Shown here piece after piece: positions 16,306 through 24,634 of a stretch of 64,000 bases of DNA; position 1 is the first letter of the stretch, and every line of letters begins with the position of its first letter. This DNA is from Hyphomonadaceae bacterium (lineage in GTDB: Bacteria > Pseudomonadota > Alphaproteobacteria > Rhizobiales > Hyphomicrobiaceae). Location of the stretch: the NCBI GenBank assembly GCA_019747815.1, contig JAIEQJ010000031.1, forward strand, positions 1 through 64,000. The letters are read 5' to 3'. The notes below the pieces were generated by a model. The model did no database searches, was not told the DNA's origin, and saw only the letters and a program-made list of their open reading frames with translations. A program made the translations under genes and the position numbers.

Positions 16306-17082
16306 ATGGCCACGCGTATCATCGACATCTCGGTTGCACTGGAGAGCGACATCGCGTCGGATCCGCCGGGCCACGAGCCGAAAATTACCTACGTCGATCA
16401 CAAGCAGAGCGCTCCAGCGGTGTGCGCGTTCTTTCCGGGCCTGACGCCCAATGACCTGCCGGACGGGGAAGGGTGGGCGATCGAGCGCATCGACATCTCC
16501 ACCCACAACGGCACGCATCTGGATGCGCCATGGCACTTCGCGTCGACCATGGACGGCGGCAAGCCCGCTGCCACCATCGACGAGATTCCGCTGGAGTGGT
16601 GCTTCCAGCCCGGGGTGAAGCTTGACTTCCGCCGCTTTCCCGATGGGTACGTCGCCACCGCTGCCGATGTCGAGGCAGAGCTCAGGCGCATCGGACATGA
16701 GCTCAAGCCGCTGGAGATCGTCGTGGTCAACACGTCAGCCGGCGCGCGCTATGGGCAGCCCGACTATGTGCCGACGGGATGCGGCATGGGGCGGGAGGCG
16801 ACGCTCTATCTCACCTCGCGCGGCGTGCGCGTCACCGGCACGGACGCCTGGTCGTGGGACGCGCCCTTTGTGTATACGGCGAGGAAATACGCCGAGACCC
16901 GCAATGCCAAATTGATCTGGGAGGGCCACAAGTCGGGCCGCGAGATCGGCTATTGTCACATGGAGAAGCTGCACAACCTGGAGGCGCTGCCGGCAACCGG
17001 ATTCAAGGTGTGCTGCTTCCCGGTGAAGATCAGGAAGGCGTCAGCGGGCTGGACACGCGCCGTGGCCATCATCGAGGAGTGA
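16306..17082 (+). CDS. Cyclase-family metal-dependent hydrolase (kynurenine formamidase-like)
   Basis: These enzymes hydrolyse amides or lactones using zinc or manganese. The 258 residues hold the signature HNGTHLDAPWHF (about residues 65-76), whose two His and the Asp bind metal, and a second metal-site region near the C-terminus with WEGHKSGREIGYCHMEKL. The ATG at 16306 is favoured over a GTG one codon upstream because GGGAGG ends five bases before it. It follows the TAXI-TRAP permease by 89 bases on the same strand, so it may process the imported compound. The exact substrate is unknown; kynurenine formamidase and isatin hydrolase share this fold. Confidence 0.85.
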   Translation: MATRIIDISVALESDIASDPPGHEPKITYVDHKQSAPAVCAFFPGLTPNDLPDGEGWAIERIDISTHNGTHLDAPWHFASTMDGGKPAATIDEIPLEWCFQPGVKLDFRRFPDGYVATAADVEAELRRIGHELKPLEIVVVNTSAGARYGQPDYVPTGCGMGREATLYLTSRGVRVTGTDAWSWDAPFVYTARKYAETRNAKLIWEGHKSGREIGYCHMEKLHNLEALPATGFKVCCFPVKIRKASAGWTRAVAIIEE

Positions 17083-17092
17083 TCTGCGGATG

Positions 17093-17120
17093 GGCCGAAT
17101 CGTCGCGCAGCGATCCGGCC
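17093..17120. terminator. Hairpin between convergent genes, possible bidirectional terminator
   Basis: GGCCGAATCG (17093-17102) and CGATCCGGCC (17111-17120) pair with one mismatch around an eight-base loop. It lies between the cyclase stop (17082) and the stop of the secreted protein on the other strand (17131). There is no clear T-run, so termination is inferred from position. Confidence 0.45.
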
Positions 17121-17130
17121 TGGAGGCGCA

Positions 17131-17685
17131 TCAAGGTGTGCGCGGGTTGATGTTTGTCACGCGCTGACTGCAATTGCCGTTGCCGAGCCGGTAGTCGCGG
17201 TGCACCTGGTCGATGATCGGCTCATAGGCGGCCTTCTGGGCTTCCGGGAAGAGCATGGCCCAGCTGTTGATGCTGCGTCCGCCGCAGGCGAAGTTCACGC
17301 GCTGGTAGAACACCATGCCGTTGCGGACGCCGGACAGGACGAACCACGTGTCGCGCACGGGCGCGTAATCCACCTTGGCGCCGGGATAGCTCTCGGCCAG
17401 CACGAATGCGCGGTAGTCGCGCAGGTTCTTGTTGTCGAAATTGGGCAGCGTGCCGACCAGCAGGCGCGCGCCGCCATCCTTCGATACGAACTGGCGGCCA
17501 TCCTCCGTTGCCGACGGCAGGGCAATGAACTGCGCCGCAGGATAGCTCAAGGAAAAGCCGTGGCGCTCATTGCGATACGTGGCGAGCCCGCCGCCGTCCT
17601 GCGCCAGGGACCGGGCAGCGGGAAGCACTACGGACCCTGCCAAAAGGCCAGCGATCAGCAATGGCCGGACGAGTGAGCGTATCAT
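17131..17685 (-). CDS. Secreted protein of unknown function (184 aa)
   Basis: The start is the ATG at 17685 (MIRSLVRPLLIAGLLAG), with GAGG about 12 bases upstream. A signal peptide runs to about residue 29 (cleavage after SLA-QD). The mature part, with FSLSYPAAQFIALP, a SKDGGARLLVGTLPN turn, and a WFVLSGVRNGMVFYQRVNFAC segment, resembles the small exported alpha/beta domains seen beside envelope genes in alphaproteobacteria (PsbP/DUF1795-like layout). Two Cys (near 134 and 172) could form a disulfide. No catalytic motif is visible. It lies 122 bases downstream of the caspase-like gene on the same strand and might share its transcript. Confidence 0.75.
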   Translation of the reverse strand: MIRSLVRPLLIAGLLAGSVVLPAARSLAQDGGGLATYRNERHGFSLSYPAAQFIALPSATEDGRQFVSKDGGARLLVGTLPNFDNKNLRDYRAFVLAESYPGAKVDYAPVRDTWFVLSGVRNGMVFYQRVNFACGGRSINSWAMLFPEAQKAAYEPIIDQVHRDYRLGNGNCSQRVTNINPRTP

Positions 17686-17807
17686 GATGAAACCTCGCGG
17701 TGCTTGACTGACGATGCGTGCTGTGACCCACGCATGTACGCAACCCCCAGCCCGTAGGATCACGAGACGCCGAACACGAAATCGCGAGCAACGCCGGCGG
17801 GGCGTGT

Positions 17808-18938
17808 CTAAGCCATGGCTACGGGCTGCGCCGGGGCGCCGGCCGGGCCCAGGAAGCGGAAGCCCGCCGGCAAGTAGGGTGAGCCGGGAATCGTCTCGTC
17901 GCCGGCAAAGCGCACAAGGCTGACGAGCTGCTCGGCGGCCCGCGCCGGTGGCAGGCCCTTCTCCAGGATCATGTCGAGATAGATGAATTCGGTGAGCGCG
18001 CTTTCGGCCCAATCCACCCGGGTCGTGTAGCCCGAAATGGCGAACGGGGCGCCCGTCAGCGCCTGCCCGGTGTTCTGGCCAACGAGGCAGGAGGAGAAAT
18101 GCAGGAGCTGCAGGCTGTCGGCCAGGCGCAGGCTGTCGATCATCCGGCGCATGTCGATGATGCGGCCGTTGACGGTCAGGCCATCGGTTTCGCCGTGTCC
18201 GGTGACCACCAGAATGGCGGGCTCGGGCAGGAACATGATCTGGCGGCACCAGTGGACCAGGCTTTCCTCATCGTGGAAGAAGCGGTGCCGCACCTGCGCG
18301 CGCGGCAGCCGCCCGAAGATTTCGCGCAGCATGGAGCCGAAGGCGTACTCGGTGTCATCGAGCGAGCGTTGCCAGTGCGCCTCGAGCACGACGAGCCAGA
18401 TCAGCCCTCGCCGCGCCGGTGCGCGCTGGGCGCGCCAGACTTGCACGGGGTGGCTTTGCTCCTGCCATTCGCCGCCCAGCGTGTGGCAGAGCGGATCGAG
18501 GTCGAGAAACCCGTTGCTCGAGACGTGCGATCCCTTGAACGTATAGGTCAGGCGCTGGCGATCGACGCGTCCCTCCAGCCGTCCCGCGCCGTCGAACTCG
18601 AGGAAGCCGTGCACGCGGTCGGCCTCCTGGAAGAGCCGCATGCGGCCCAGCGTGGTTTCCCAGTACCCCTCAAATTCCCGCCACCCCTGCCACGGCAGAG
18701 CGTGCGGATGGCCTTGCGCCAAGTACTCGCCGGCGAAGCTGCCGTGCCGCTTCAGCCTGAACCAGCCGGTGCCCTGCTCGAGGGCCTCCTGATAGCGGAA
18801 CGTGAGCCCATCCTCGGCGAGCGCGCCCTCGATCACGTTCTCGGTGCCGTTGGCGCCGTACGTGCCCCTGACCCGGCGGCCGTCCTGCTGGAGGATCATG
18901 GGACCGAACGAGGTAAACCATCGACCGGCGAATTCCAT
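17808..18938 (-). CDS. Caspase/CHAT-like protein with two N-terminal beta modules
   Basis: The ATG at 18938 is chosen because GGAGGAG lies five bases before it; a GTG eight codons earlier lacks such a site. The 376 residues fall into two parts. Residues 3 to about 165 are two copies of a beta-rich, lipocalin-like module, each opening F-x-G-x-W-x-T-x-x-G-x-M and continuing with x-Q-x-x-x-x-V-x-G. From about 175 comes an alpha/beta domain with LVVTGHGETDGL (His248) and LLHFSSCLVG (Cys284), the spaced His and Cys expected of clan CD peptidases (caspase, CHAT). It ends with an SGYTTRVDWAESALTEFIYLD stretch like the CHAT C-terminus. No signal peptide is seen. Its target is unknown. Confidence 0.7.
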   Translation of the reverse strand: MEFAGRWFTSFGPMILQQDGRRVRGTYGANGTENVIEGALAEDGLTFRYQEALEQGTGWFRLKRHGSFAGEYLAQGHPHALPWQGWREFEGYWETTLGRMRLFQEADRVHGFLEFDGAGRLEGRVDRQRLTYTFKGSHVSSNGFLDLDPLCHTLGGEWQEQSHPVQVWRAQRAPARRGLIWLVVLEAHWQRSLDDTEYAFGSMLREIFGRLPRAQVRHRFFHDEESLVHWCRQIMFLPEPAILVVTGHGETDGLTVNGRIIDMRRMIDSLRLADSLQLLHFSSCLVGQNTGQALTGAPFAISGYTTRVDWAESALTEFIYLDMILEKGLPPARAAEQLVSLVRFAGDETIPGSPYLPAGFRFLGPAGAPAQPVAMA

Positions 18939-19039
18939 GGGCTCCTCCGCCGTTGCGACCACCCGCCTGCCTGCGGCCGATCTGTATCAGGCATCAGCCC
19001 TGCCGCGCAAATTGATGCCGTGCCGGCGGGCAAACAGCG

Positions 19040-20083
19040 CTAGCGGGCTTTGGTCTCGCGCGCATAGCCCTTGAGGCGGGCGAGGAGATCCTTCAGCGGG
19101 TCGTCCACCCAGGCATGGGTAAGGAAATCTTTATGCACGGCATCCTTGGAGCCGGGCAGAAAGGCAATGCTGCCCGGCTGCAGGCGGGGCTCGAGCGCCG
19201 TGCTGAACCCGATTTCGCGGTCGGCCAGCATCTTCTGCAGTTGAAGATTGCGGGTCTGCGTCGAGGTTGCGTAGGTGCTCACGAAGAAGGCCGACTTCTG
19301 CGTCGTGATCCAGTCGGCGAAAATATCGAGCTCGCCATAGAGCGCATCAAACAGCACCACGCCGCGCAGCCGCCTGGCGATCCCCCCGTGGTGCACGCTC
19401 CAGGCCGTTGCGACATAGCCGCCGCTGTAGGCGACGATGATCACCGGCATGCTGGCGAACGACCGCACCGAACGCTTGTCTCCGTGCAGTTGGGCAAGGT
19501 GCTGTGCCGCTTCGCCGAGGAAGCGCGCGAATGCGCCCGGCTGCCAGAGCTTTCCGGCACTGGAATCGGCGGCATTGAGGGCGAGCTGAGGCGCCACCAG
19601 CACGGCATTGACGCCGGACGCCGAGATTTGCGCCGGCACCTGCTGGCGCAGATAGACATCGTCGGCCAGCTTGGCGCCATGGCCGTGGAAGAACACGATG
19701 AGCAGGCTCGGGCGGCGGATGTCGAAGCCCTTCGGCATATGCAGCAGCACCTGGCGGTCGTTGTAGGTCTCGTCCTCCCAGTAGATCCGCCCCGCCCCGG
19801 TGCTGTGGCCGCGCCGGCCGTTCTCGACCACGTCCAGAAAGGGCTTCTGGGAGCGCGGCATCGTGCCGGCGTAGGGGAAGGGCGCGGTTTCGAATGCGAC
19901 GATCTTGGATCGCGCCCGGGCGATCGGGCCGCTGCGCGAATGCACCCGGTGCGGCACGGGAACAGCCTCGGTTGGGGCCGTGCGCCTGGCAGAGGCCCCG
20001 GCTGCGTGCTGGCCCGGCCACGCCCAGACGCCGCCCAGCAGGACAGCCAAGGCAAGGGCAGCAATCAGGATCGGAAGCCTCAT
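19040..20083 (-). CDS. Alpha/beta-hydrolase-like exported protein
   Basis: The ATG at 20083 (MRLPILIAALALAVLLGG) gives 347 residues with an N-terminal membrane anchor or signal peptide; the open frame extends upstream without support. The body has an alpha/beta-hydrolase layout: VLLHMPKGFD, an oxyanion-type FFHGHGAKL (near residue 135), a nucleophile elbow AYSGGYVATAW (Ser near 217), and the late FLPGSKDAVHKDFLTHAW, whose His could complete a triad. Enzymatic activity is therefore plausible, as an esterase or lipase on the periplasmic side; the substrate is unknown. It is transcribed divergently from the permease gene at 20287, with 203 bases between. Confidence 0.75.
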   Translation of the reverse strand: MRLPILIAALALAVLLGGVWAWPGQHAAGASARRTAPTEAVPVPHRVHSRSGPIARARSKIVAFETAPFPYAGTMPRSQKPFLDVVENGRRGHSTGAGRIYWEDETYNDRQVLLHMPKGFDIRRPSLLIVFFHGHGAKLADDVYLRQQVPAQISASGVNAVLVAPQLALNAADSSAGKLWQPGAFARFLGEAAQHLAQLHGDKRSVRSFASMPVIIVAYSGGYVATAWSVHHGGIARRLRGVVLFDALYGELDIFADWITTQKSAFFVSTYATSTQTRNLQLQKMLADREIGFSTALEPRLQPGSIAFLPGSKDAVHKDFLTHAWVDDPLKDLLARLKGYARETKAR

Positions 20084-20286
20084 TGGGTCCGGTCTCGGCG
20101 CGGCTGCATTGGCTTCACAGGCTTGCGCATAGACGAAGGTGTGCCGGGGGTAGCTGCCAATCATGTCGGGAAAATGGGCACGATTGTCGCCCTCAACATC
20201 AGGAAGCACTGAGGGTTAATTTCAAATCGTGCTCAGCCGCGCATGGCGCGATGGCCTGCCGCCAGCACTTGGTCTATCAAGCTCGG

Positions 20287-21642
20287 ATGATGCCGCAAAG
20301 CTCGAGCAGAGCCGTTCCCGCCAAAGAGAGCGCGCCTGCTGCGCCGGTCACGCTGGCCACGGCAATTGCCCTTGCCGTGGCGAATATGATCGGCATCGGC
20401 GTCTTCACGAGCCTCGGCTTCCAGGTCAAGGACCTCCCCTCGGGCTTCGCGCTCCTGACCCTGTGGGTGGTCGGCGGCGTCATCGCCCTGTGCGGGGCCC
20501 TCTCCTATGCGGAGCTTGCCACGGCATTCCCACGCTCGGGCGGCGAATACAACTTCCTGTCGCGGATCTACCATCCAGCGATCGGCTTTCTCGCCGGATG
20601 GGTCTCGGCGACGGTTGGCTTCACGGCGCCCATTGCGCTGGCGGCGATGGCTTTCGGCGGCTATTTCGCCGGCGTCGTGCCGGGGCTGCCGCCGCTGGCT
20701 CTCGCGCTCGCCCTGGTCTGGTCGATAGCGCTCGTGCACCTGCGAGGGGTCCAGCGGGCGAGCGCGTTTCAGAATGTGGCGACCCTCGTAAAGGTGGCGC
20801 TGATCGTCGCGTTCATCGCCGCGGCCTTCGCGCTGGGCAACCCGTCCTCCATGTCGTTTGCACCCACTGCCGGCGATGCCGGCCACATCGTAAGCCCGGC
20901 GTTTGCCGTCAGTCTGGCGTTCGTCATGTACTCCTATGCCGGTTGGAATGCCGTGACCTACATCGCAGGCGAGGTCCGCGACCCGCGGCGGACGCTGCCC
21001 TACTCCGTTATCGTCGCCGTGGTAACGGTGACGTTGCTGTACGTAGGCCTCAATGCCGTATTCCTCTACAGCACCCCGATCAATCAACTTGCCGGCCAGA
21101 TCGATGTCGCGGTCATAGCCGGCCAGCATATCTTCGGCGATACTGGCGGGCGCATCGTCGGCGCCCTGATCTGCATCGGCCTCGTCTCCACGGTCAGCGC
21201 CATGATGTGGATCGGTCCCCGGGTGATCATGGTCATGGGTGAGGATTTTTCGCTGCTGGCGCCGTTCGCGCGCCGGACCGCCAACGGCGTTCCCCTGCTT
21301 GCCGTGCTGTCGCAACTCGGGGTGGTGACGGTGCTGTTGTTGACGCAAGGCTTTGAATCCATCCTCGAATTCATTCAATTTAGCCTGACGATTTCGTCGT
21401 TTCTTACTGTCCTTGGGGTTATCGTGTTGCGGTTTACACAGCCGGGCCTGCCCCGCCCTTATCGGGTTTGGGGCTATCCGCTGACACCGCTCGTGTTTCT
21501 GGCCGTTTCACTTTTTATGATGATCAACCTCGTTCTGGAGAGACCGGCGCAGTCGCTGGCCGGAGTTGGCATGGTGCTGACGGGCTTGCTGATCTATGGC
21601 CTCTCCCTGCGATATCCGCGTCCCCACGCAAGGAGCCTGTGA
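20287..21642 (+). CDS. APC-family amino acid permease
   Basis: This secondary transporter of the amino acid-polyamine-organocation superfamily has 451 residues from the ATG at 20287, with a second ATG in the next codon. Twelve hydrophobic helices begin with VANMIGIGVFTSLGF, the G-[IV]-G-[IV]-F motif of helix 1 that binds the amino acid backbone. YAELATAFPRSGGEYNFLSRIYHPAIGFLAGW in helices 2-3 and SYAGWNAVTYIAGEVRDPRRTLP in helix 6 are typical of the LAT/PotE branches. An upstream ATG at 20251 is possible but has no ribosome site. Six bases separate its stop from the next gene, so the two are likely co-transcribed. The substrate is not predictable. Confidence 0.88.
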   Translation: MMPQSSSRAVPAKESAPAAPVTLATAIALAVANMIGIGVFTSLGFQVKDLPSGFALLTLWVVGGVIALCGALSYAELATAFPRSGGEYNFLSRIYHPAIGFLAGWVSATVGFTAPIALAAMAFGGYFAGVVPGLPPLALALALVWSIALVHLRGVQRASAFQNVATLVKVALIVAFIAAAFALGNPSSMSFAPTAGDAGHIVSPAFAVSLAFVMYSYAGWNAVTYIAGEVRDPRRTLPYSVIVAVVTVTLLYVGLNAVFLYSTPINQLAGQIDVAVIAGQHIFGDTGGRIVGALICIGLVSTVSAMMWIGPRVIMVMGEDFSLLAPFARRTANGVPLLAVLSQLGVVTVLLLTQGFESILEFIQFSLTISSFLTVLGVIVLRFTQPGLPRPYRVWGYPLTPLVFLAVSLFMMINLVLERPAQSLAGVGMVLTGLLIYGLSLRYPRPHARSL

Positions 21643-21647
21643 AGCAG

Positions 21648-22748
21648 ATGCTCTCAAGACGAAACCTGGCCATCGCCACCTGCCTGCTGGCTCTGCTTGC
21701 CCTCGCCTCCGCTCCGGGCGCCTGGGCGATCGAAGGGGCCAAGGCGGATGACGTGGCCCGCTTTCTGGCAGGGCGGCAGCCGGCAGCGAACTCGCCGCTT
21801 CTTTCCTTCACCCGCGACCCTGCCTGGCAGCATCATGCACGCGCGCTGGATCAGGCATGGGTGGGGCTGGAACAGCGGCGGCTGGCCAAGATCAGGGCGT
21901 GGTCGGCTGCCAATCTGACCGATCCGCAGCCCGTCGTCCTGTACATGTTCAGCGGACCCGATTTCCTCTACGTGGATGCATTCTTCCCCAACCGCACGAC
22001 CTATGTGCTGAGCGGCCTGGAGCCGGTCGGCCAGCTTCCGAAGGTTGGTGATGCGGGCCGCCGGTCGCTGGGCTCGGGTCTGGCGGGACTGCGGGAGTCG
22101 GTGGGCTCGTCGATCAACTACAGCTTCTTCAAGACGAAGCAGATGCGGGCCACGTTCAGCACCAATCAGTACAAGGGCGTGCTGCCGGTGCTCTATTTGT
22201 TCCTCGCCCGCTCGGGCAAAACCATCCACGAGGTGACCCTCGTAGGCATCGACGCGGACGGAAAACTCGTTCCCGCGGGTACGCGCGATGTAGCCCAGGG
22301 CGCCAAGATCGTGTTCTCGGGTGGCGAAGGCACCGCGCAGCAGACGCTGTACTACGTGCAGACCGACGTGTCCGACCACGGCCTTCGGAAGACCGGCTTC
22401 CTCAAGTTCTGCGAGGAACTCGGCGCAGCCGACGGCTTCATCAAGAGCGCGTCATATCTCCTGCATGCCGACAGTTTTTCCAAGATGCGCAATTTCCTGC
22501 TCGATCGCACAGTCTCCATGGTCCAGGACGACTCGGGGATCCCAATCAGGTACTTCCGGTCGGAAGAATGGCGGCTGCGTCCGTTCGGAAGCTATCGGGG
22601 GCCGATCCCGCTCTTCACCTCGCGCTATCAAAGCAAGCTGAGCGATGTCTATCGAAAGGCCAACCCGCCGCGGCTGGATTTCGGTGTTGGCTACCGGTGG
22701 CGGCCCAACGAGTCCAACCTGCTGCTTGCGGTCAAGGCTGCCAAGTAG
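21648..22748 (+). CDS. Exported protein of unknown function (366 aa)
   Basis: The start is the ATG at 21648, six bases after the permease gene, with AAGGAG upstream inside that gene's end. Residues 1-28 (MLSRRNLAIATCLLALLALASAPGAWA) are a signal peptide. The mature protein has mixed alpha/beta character with VLYMFSGPDFLYVDAFFPN, GLEPVGQLPKVGD, SSINYSFFKTKQM, and a C-terminal YRWRPNESNLLLAVKAAK. I do not recognise the family; the sequence suggests a conserved periplasmic protein. Coupling to an APC permease suggests a function in uptake or envelope maintenance, which is inference only. Confidence 0.8.
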   Translation: MLSRRNLAIATCLLALLALASAPGAWAIEGAKADDVARFLAGRQPAANSPLLSFTRDPAWQHHARALDQAWVGLEQRRLAKIRAWSAANLTDPQPVVLYMFSGPDFLYVDAFFPNRTTYVLSGLEPVGQLPKVGDAGRRSLGSGLAGLRESVGSSINYSFFKTKQMRATFSTNQYKGVLPVLYLFLARSGKTIHEVTLVGIDADGKLVPAGTRDVAQGAKIVFSGGEGTAQQTLYYVQTDVSDHGLRKTGFLKFCEELGAADGFIKSASYLLHADSFSKMRNFLLDRTVSMVQDDSGIPIRYFRSEEWRLRPFGSYRGPIPLFTSRYQSKLSDVYRKANPPRLDFGVGYRWRPNESNLLLAVKAAK

Positions 22749-22871
22749 CGCCTGCCTGCAAAAATCGCGCTGGCCAAGAGCGATGCCGGAATGCCATGAA
22801 ACCGGCATTGTTGCCTGCCTTTACGTCGCTGCGTGAAGGTAGGTGCGCAGGTTTGGCTGGAGGCGAATGTG

Positions 22872-23702
22872 ATGCCGTTGCGGGTTTTGACGAGAGTGCT
22901 TGCAGTGATCTGCGTTGCCACCCTGGCAACAGGCGGCCAGGCATGGGCGCAGTCCGCAGCGGGTTACACGCCGCAGGTCGGCCAGGAAGGGAAAGATGTC
23001 GTTTGGGTGCCGACCGCCCAGGCGCTGGTCGACCGCATGCTCGACATGGCGAAGGCGACACCGAAGGACTACGTGATCGACCTCGGGTCCGGCGACGGCC
23101 GCACCGTCATCACCGCGGCCAAGCGCGGCATCAAGGCCCATGGCATCGAATACAACCCGGAGATGGTCGAGCTGGCCAAGCACAACGCGCAAGCGGAAGG
23201 CGTTGCCGACAAGGCCACCTTCATCAAGGCCGACATCTTCGAGAGCGACTTCTCGCAAGCGACGGTGCTGACCCTGTTTCTGCTCACCGAGCTCAACATC
23301 CGCCTGCGGCCAACCATCCTCACCATGAAGCCGGGCACGCGGGTGGTGTCGAACACCTTCAGCATGGGCGACTGGACGCCGGACGAGGTGGTGCAGGCCG
23401 GCGAGGGCTGCTCGTCGTTCTGCAGGGCCAGCCTCTGGATCGTGCCGGCGCCAGTCGAAGGCACCTGGCAGGTGGGACAAAGCGAACTCGTACTGGAGCA
23501 GAAATACCAAATGATCGCCGGCAAGCTCAGGACGGGTAACGTCATTGCACCGATCACCAATGGCAAGGTGACCGGCGATCGCATTGCCTTCACGGCGGGC
23601 GGTGCGCAATATGCCGGCGTTGTGAACGGCAACAGCATCGAAGGGACGAGCCAGGCGGGCAGCGGCGAGACCAGATGGCAGGCCACGCGCGCGGCAAAAT
23701 GA
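22872..23702 (+). CDS. Exported SAM-methyltransferase-like protein, copy 1
   Basis: The ATG at 22872 is picked because GGAGG lies nine bases upstream; 276 residues follow. A signal peptide covers residues 1 to about 27 (cleavage after AWA-QS). Next comes a Rossmann methyltransferase domain with motif I DLGSGDGRT (70-78), the acidic ribose-binding E93 in HGIEYNPEMVELAK, and a DIFESDFSQATV motif. A Cys pair (180, 184) precedes a C-terminal beta module of about 75 residues (197-271). A methyltransferase fold outside the cytoplasm is odd, as SAM is not known to be supplied there. The next gene is a close paralogue. Confidence 0.85.
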   Translation: MPLRVLTRVLAVICVATLATGGQAWAQSAAGYTPQVGQEGKDVVWVPTAQALVDRMLDMAKATPKDYVIDLGSGDGRTVITAAKRGIKAHGIEYNPEMVELAKHNAQAEGVADKATFIKADIFESDFSQATVLTLFLLTELNIRLRPTILTMKPGTRVVSNTFSMGDWTPDEVVQAGEGCSSFCRASLWIVPAPVEGTWQVGQSELVLEQKYQMIAGKLRTGNVIAPITNGKVTGDRIAFTAGGAQYAGVVNGNSIEGTSQAGSGETRWQATRAAK

Positions 23703-23761
23703 TGCCGTCTGTTGTGGCTGAAACCGGCACCGGCGCATCCATGCAGCGATCGGAGAAGAGC

Positions 23762-24589
23762 ATGAAGCTGAGGCAGCGTTCACCGCGATGGCTGGCGGCG
23801 GTTGGTGTGGGCCTGGTGGCGCTTGGCACGAGCGCCCTGGCCCAGCCGGCGACCAGCTACGAGCCCAAGGTCGGGCAGGCCGGGAAGGATGTCGTGTGGG
23901 TGCCGACGCCGCAGGCGCTGGTCGACCGCATGCTCGACATGGCGAAGGCCACGCCGCAGGACTACGTGGTCGATCTGGGCTCGGGCGACGGGCGCACCGT
24001 CATCACCGCGGCCAAGCGCGGCATCAAGGCCCACGGCATCGAGTACAATTGGGATTTGGCCGAGCTGGCCAAGCGCAATGCGATCGAGGCCGGCGTCACC
24101 GACAAGGCGACCTTTGTCCATGGGGACATCTTCCAGAGCGATTTCTCCCGGGCCACGGTGGTGACCCTGTTCCTGCTCCCCCATCTCAATATCCGCCTGC
24201 GGCCGACGCTGCTCGACATGAAGCTCGGCACGCGCGTGGTGTCGAACTCCTTCACCATGGGCGACTGGGAGCCGGACGACACGGTCGCGGTGACCGAGGA
24301 CTGCACCTCGTTCTGCAAGGCCTATCTGTGGATCGTTCCGGCCAAGGTCGGCGGCACGTGGCAGATGGGGCCGAGCGAGCTGACCATCGAGCAGCAGTAC
24401 CAGACATTCACCGGCACGCTCAAAACCGGCAATGTCATCGCGCCGGTCACCCAGGGCCGGCTCGAGGGTGATCAGATCGCCTTCACCGCTGCAGGCACGC
24501 GGTACACGGGCTCCGTGCAGGGCAACGCCATGCACGGCATCAGCAAGGCTGGCAGCACCGAAGCCAAGTGGCAGGCGACCCGCCCATAG
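23762..24589 (+). CDS. Exported SAM-methyltransferase-like protein, copy 2
   Basis: This tandem paralogue of the preceding gene has 275 residues from the ATG at 23762 (GGAGAAG upstream), with the same three parts: signal peptide (to about residue 28), methyltransferase domain with DLGSGDGRT (71-79), and a Cys pair before a C-terminal beta module (GTWQMGPSELTIEQQY and after). The methyltransferase core is nearly identical to copy 1, for example WVPTxQALVDRMLDMAKATP. The N-terminal and beta-module regions differ more, so the pair is a diverged duplication rather than a recent one. Only 59 bases separate the genes, so one transcript is likely. The substrate is unknown. Confidence 0.85.
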   Translation: MKLRQRSPRWLAAVGVGLVALGTSALAQPATSYEPKVGQAGKDVVWVPTPQALVDRMLDMAKATPQDYVVDLGSGDGRTVITAAKRGIKAHGIEYNWDLAELAKRNAIEAGVTDKATFVHGDIFQSDFSRATVVTLFLLPHLNIRLRPTLLDMKLGTRVVSNSFTMGDWEPDDTVAVTEDCTSFCKAYLWIVPAKVGGTWQMGPSELTIEQQYQTFTGTLKTGNVIAPVTQGRLEGDQIAFTAAGTRYTGSVQGNAMHGISKAGSTEAKWQATRP

Positions 24590-24634
24590 AGGGCTTGGGA
24601 CACGGCGTCTCCCTGGGCGCCGCTGCGTCCGGGC

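Noticed and set aside
17808-18938. An antiphage defence gene based on the caspase-like domain.
   Set aside because: No typical partner (gasdermin, TIR, effector or nuclease) is adjacent; neighbours are envelope and transport genes, so defence is not supported.
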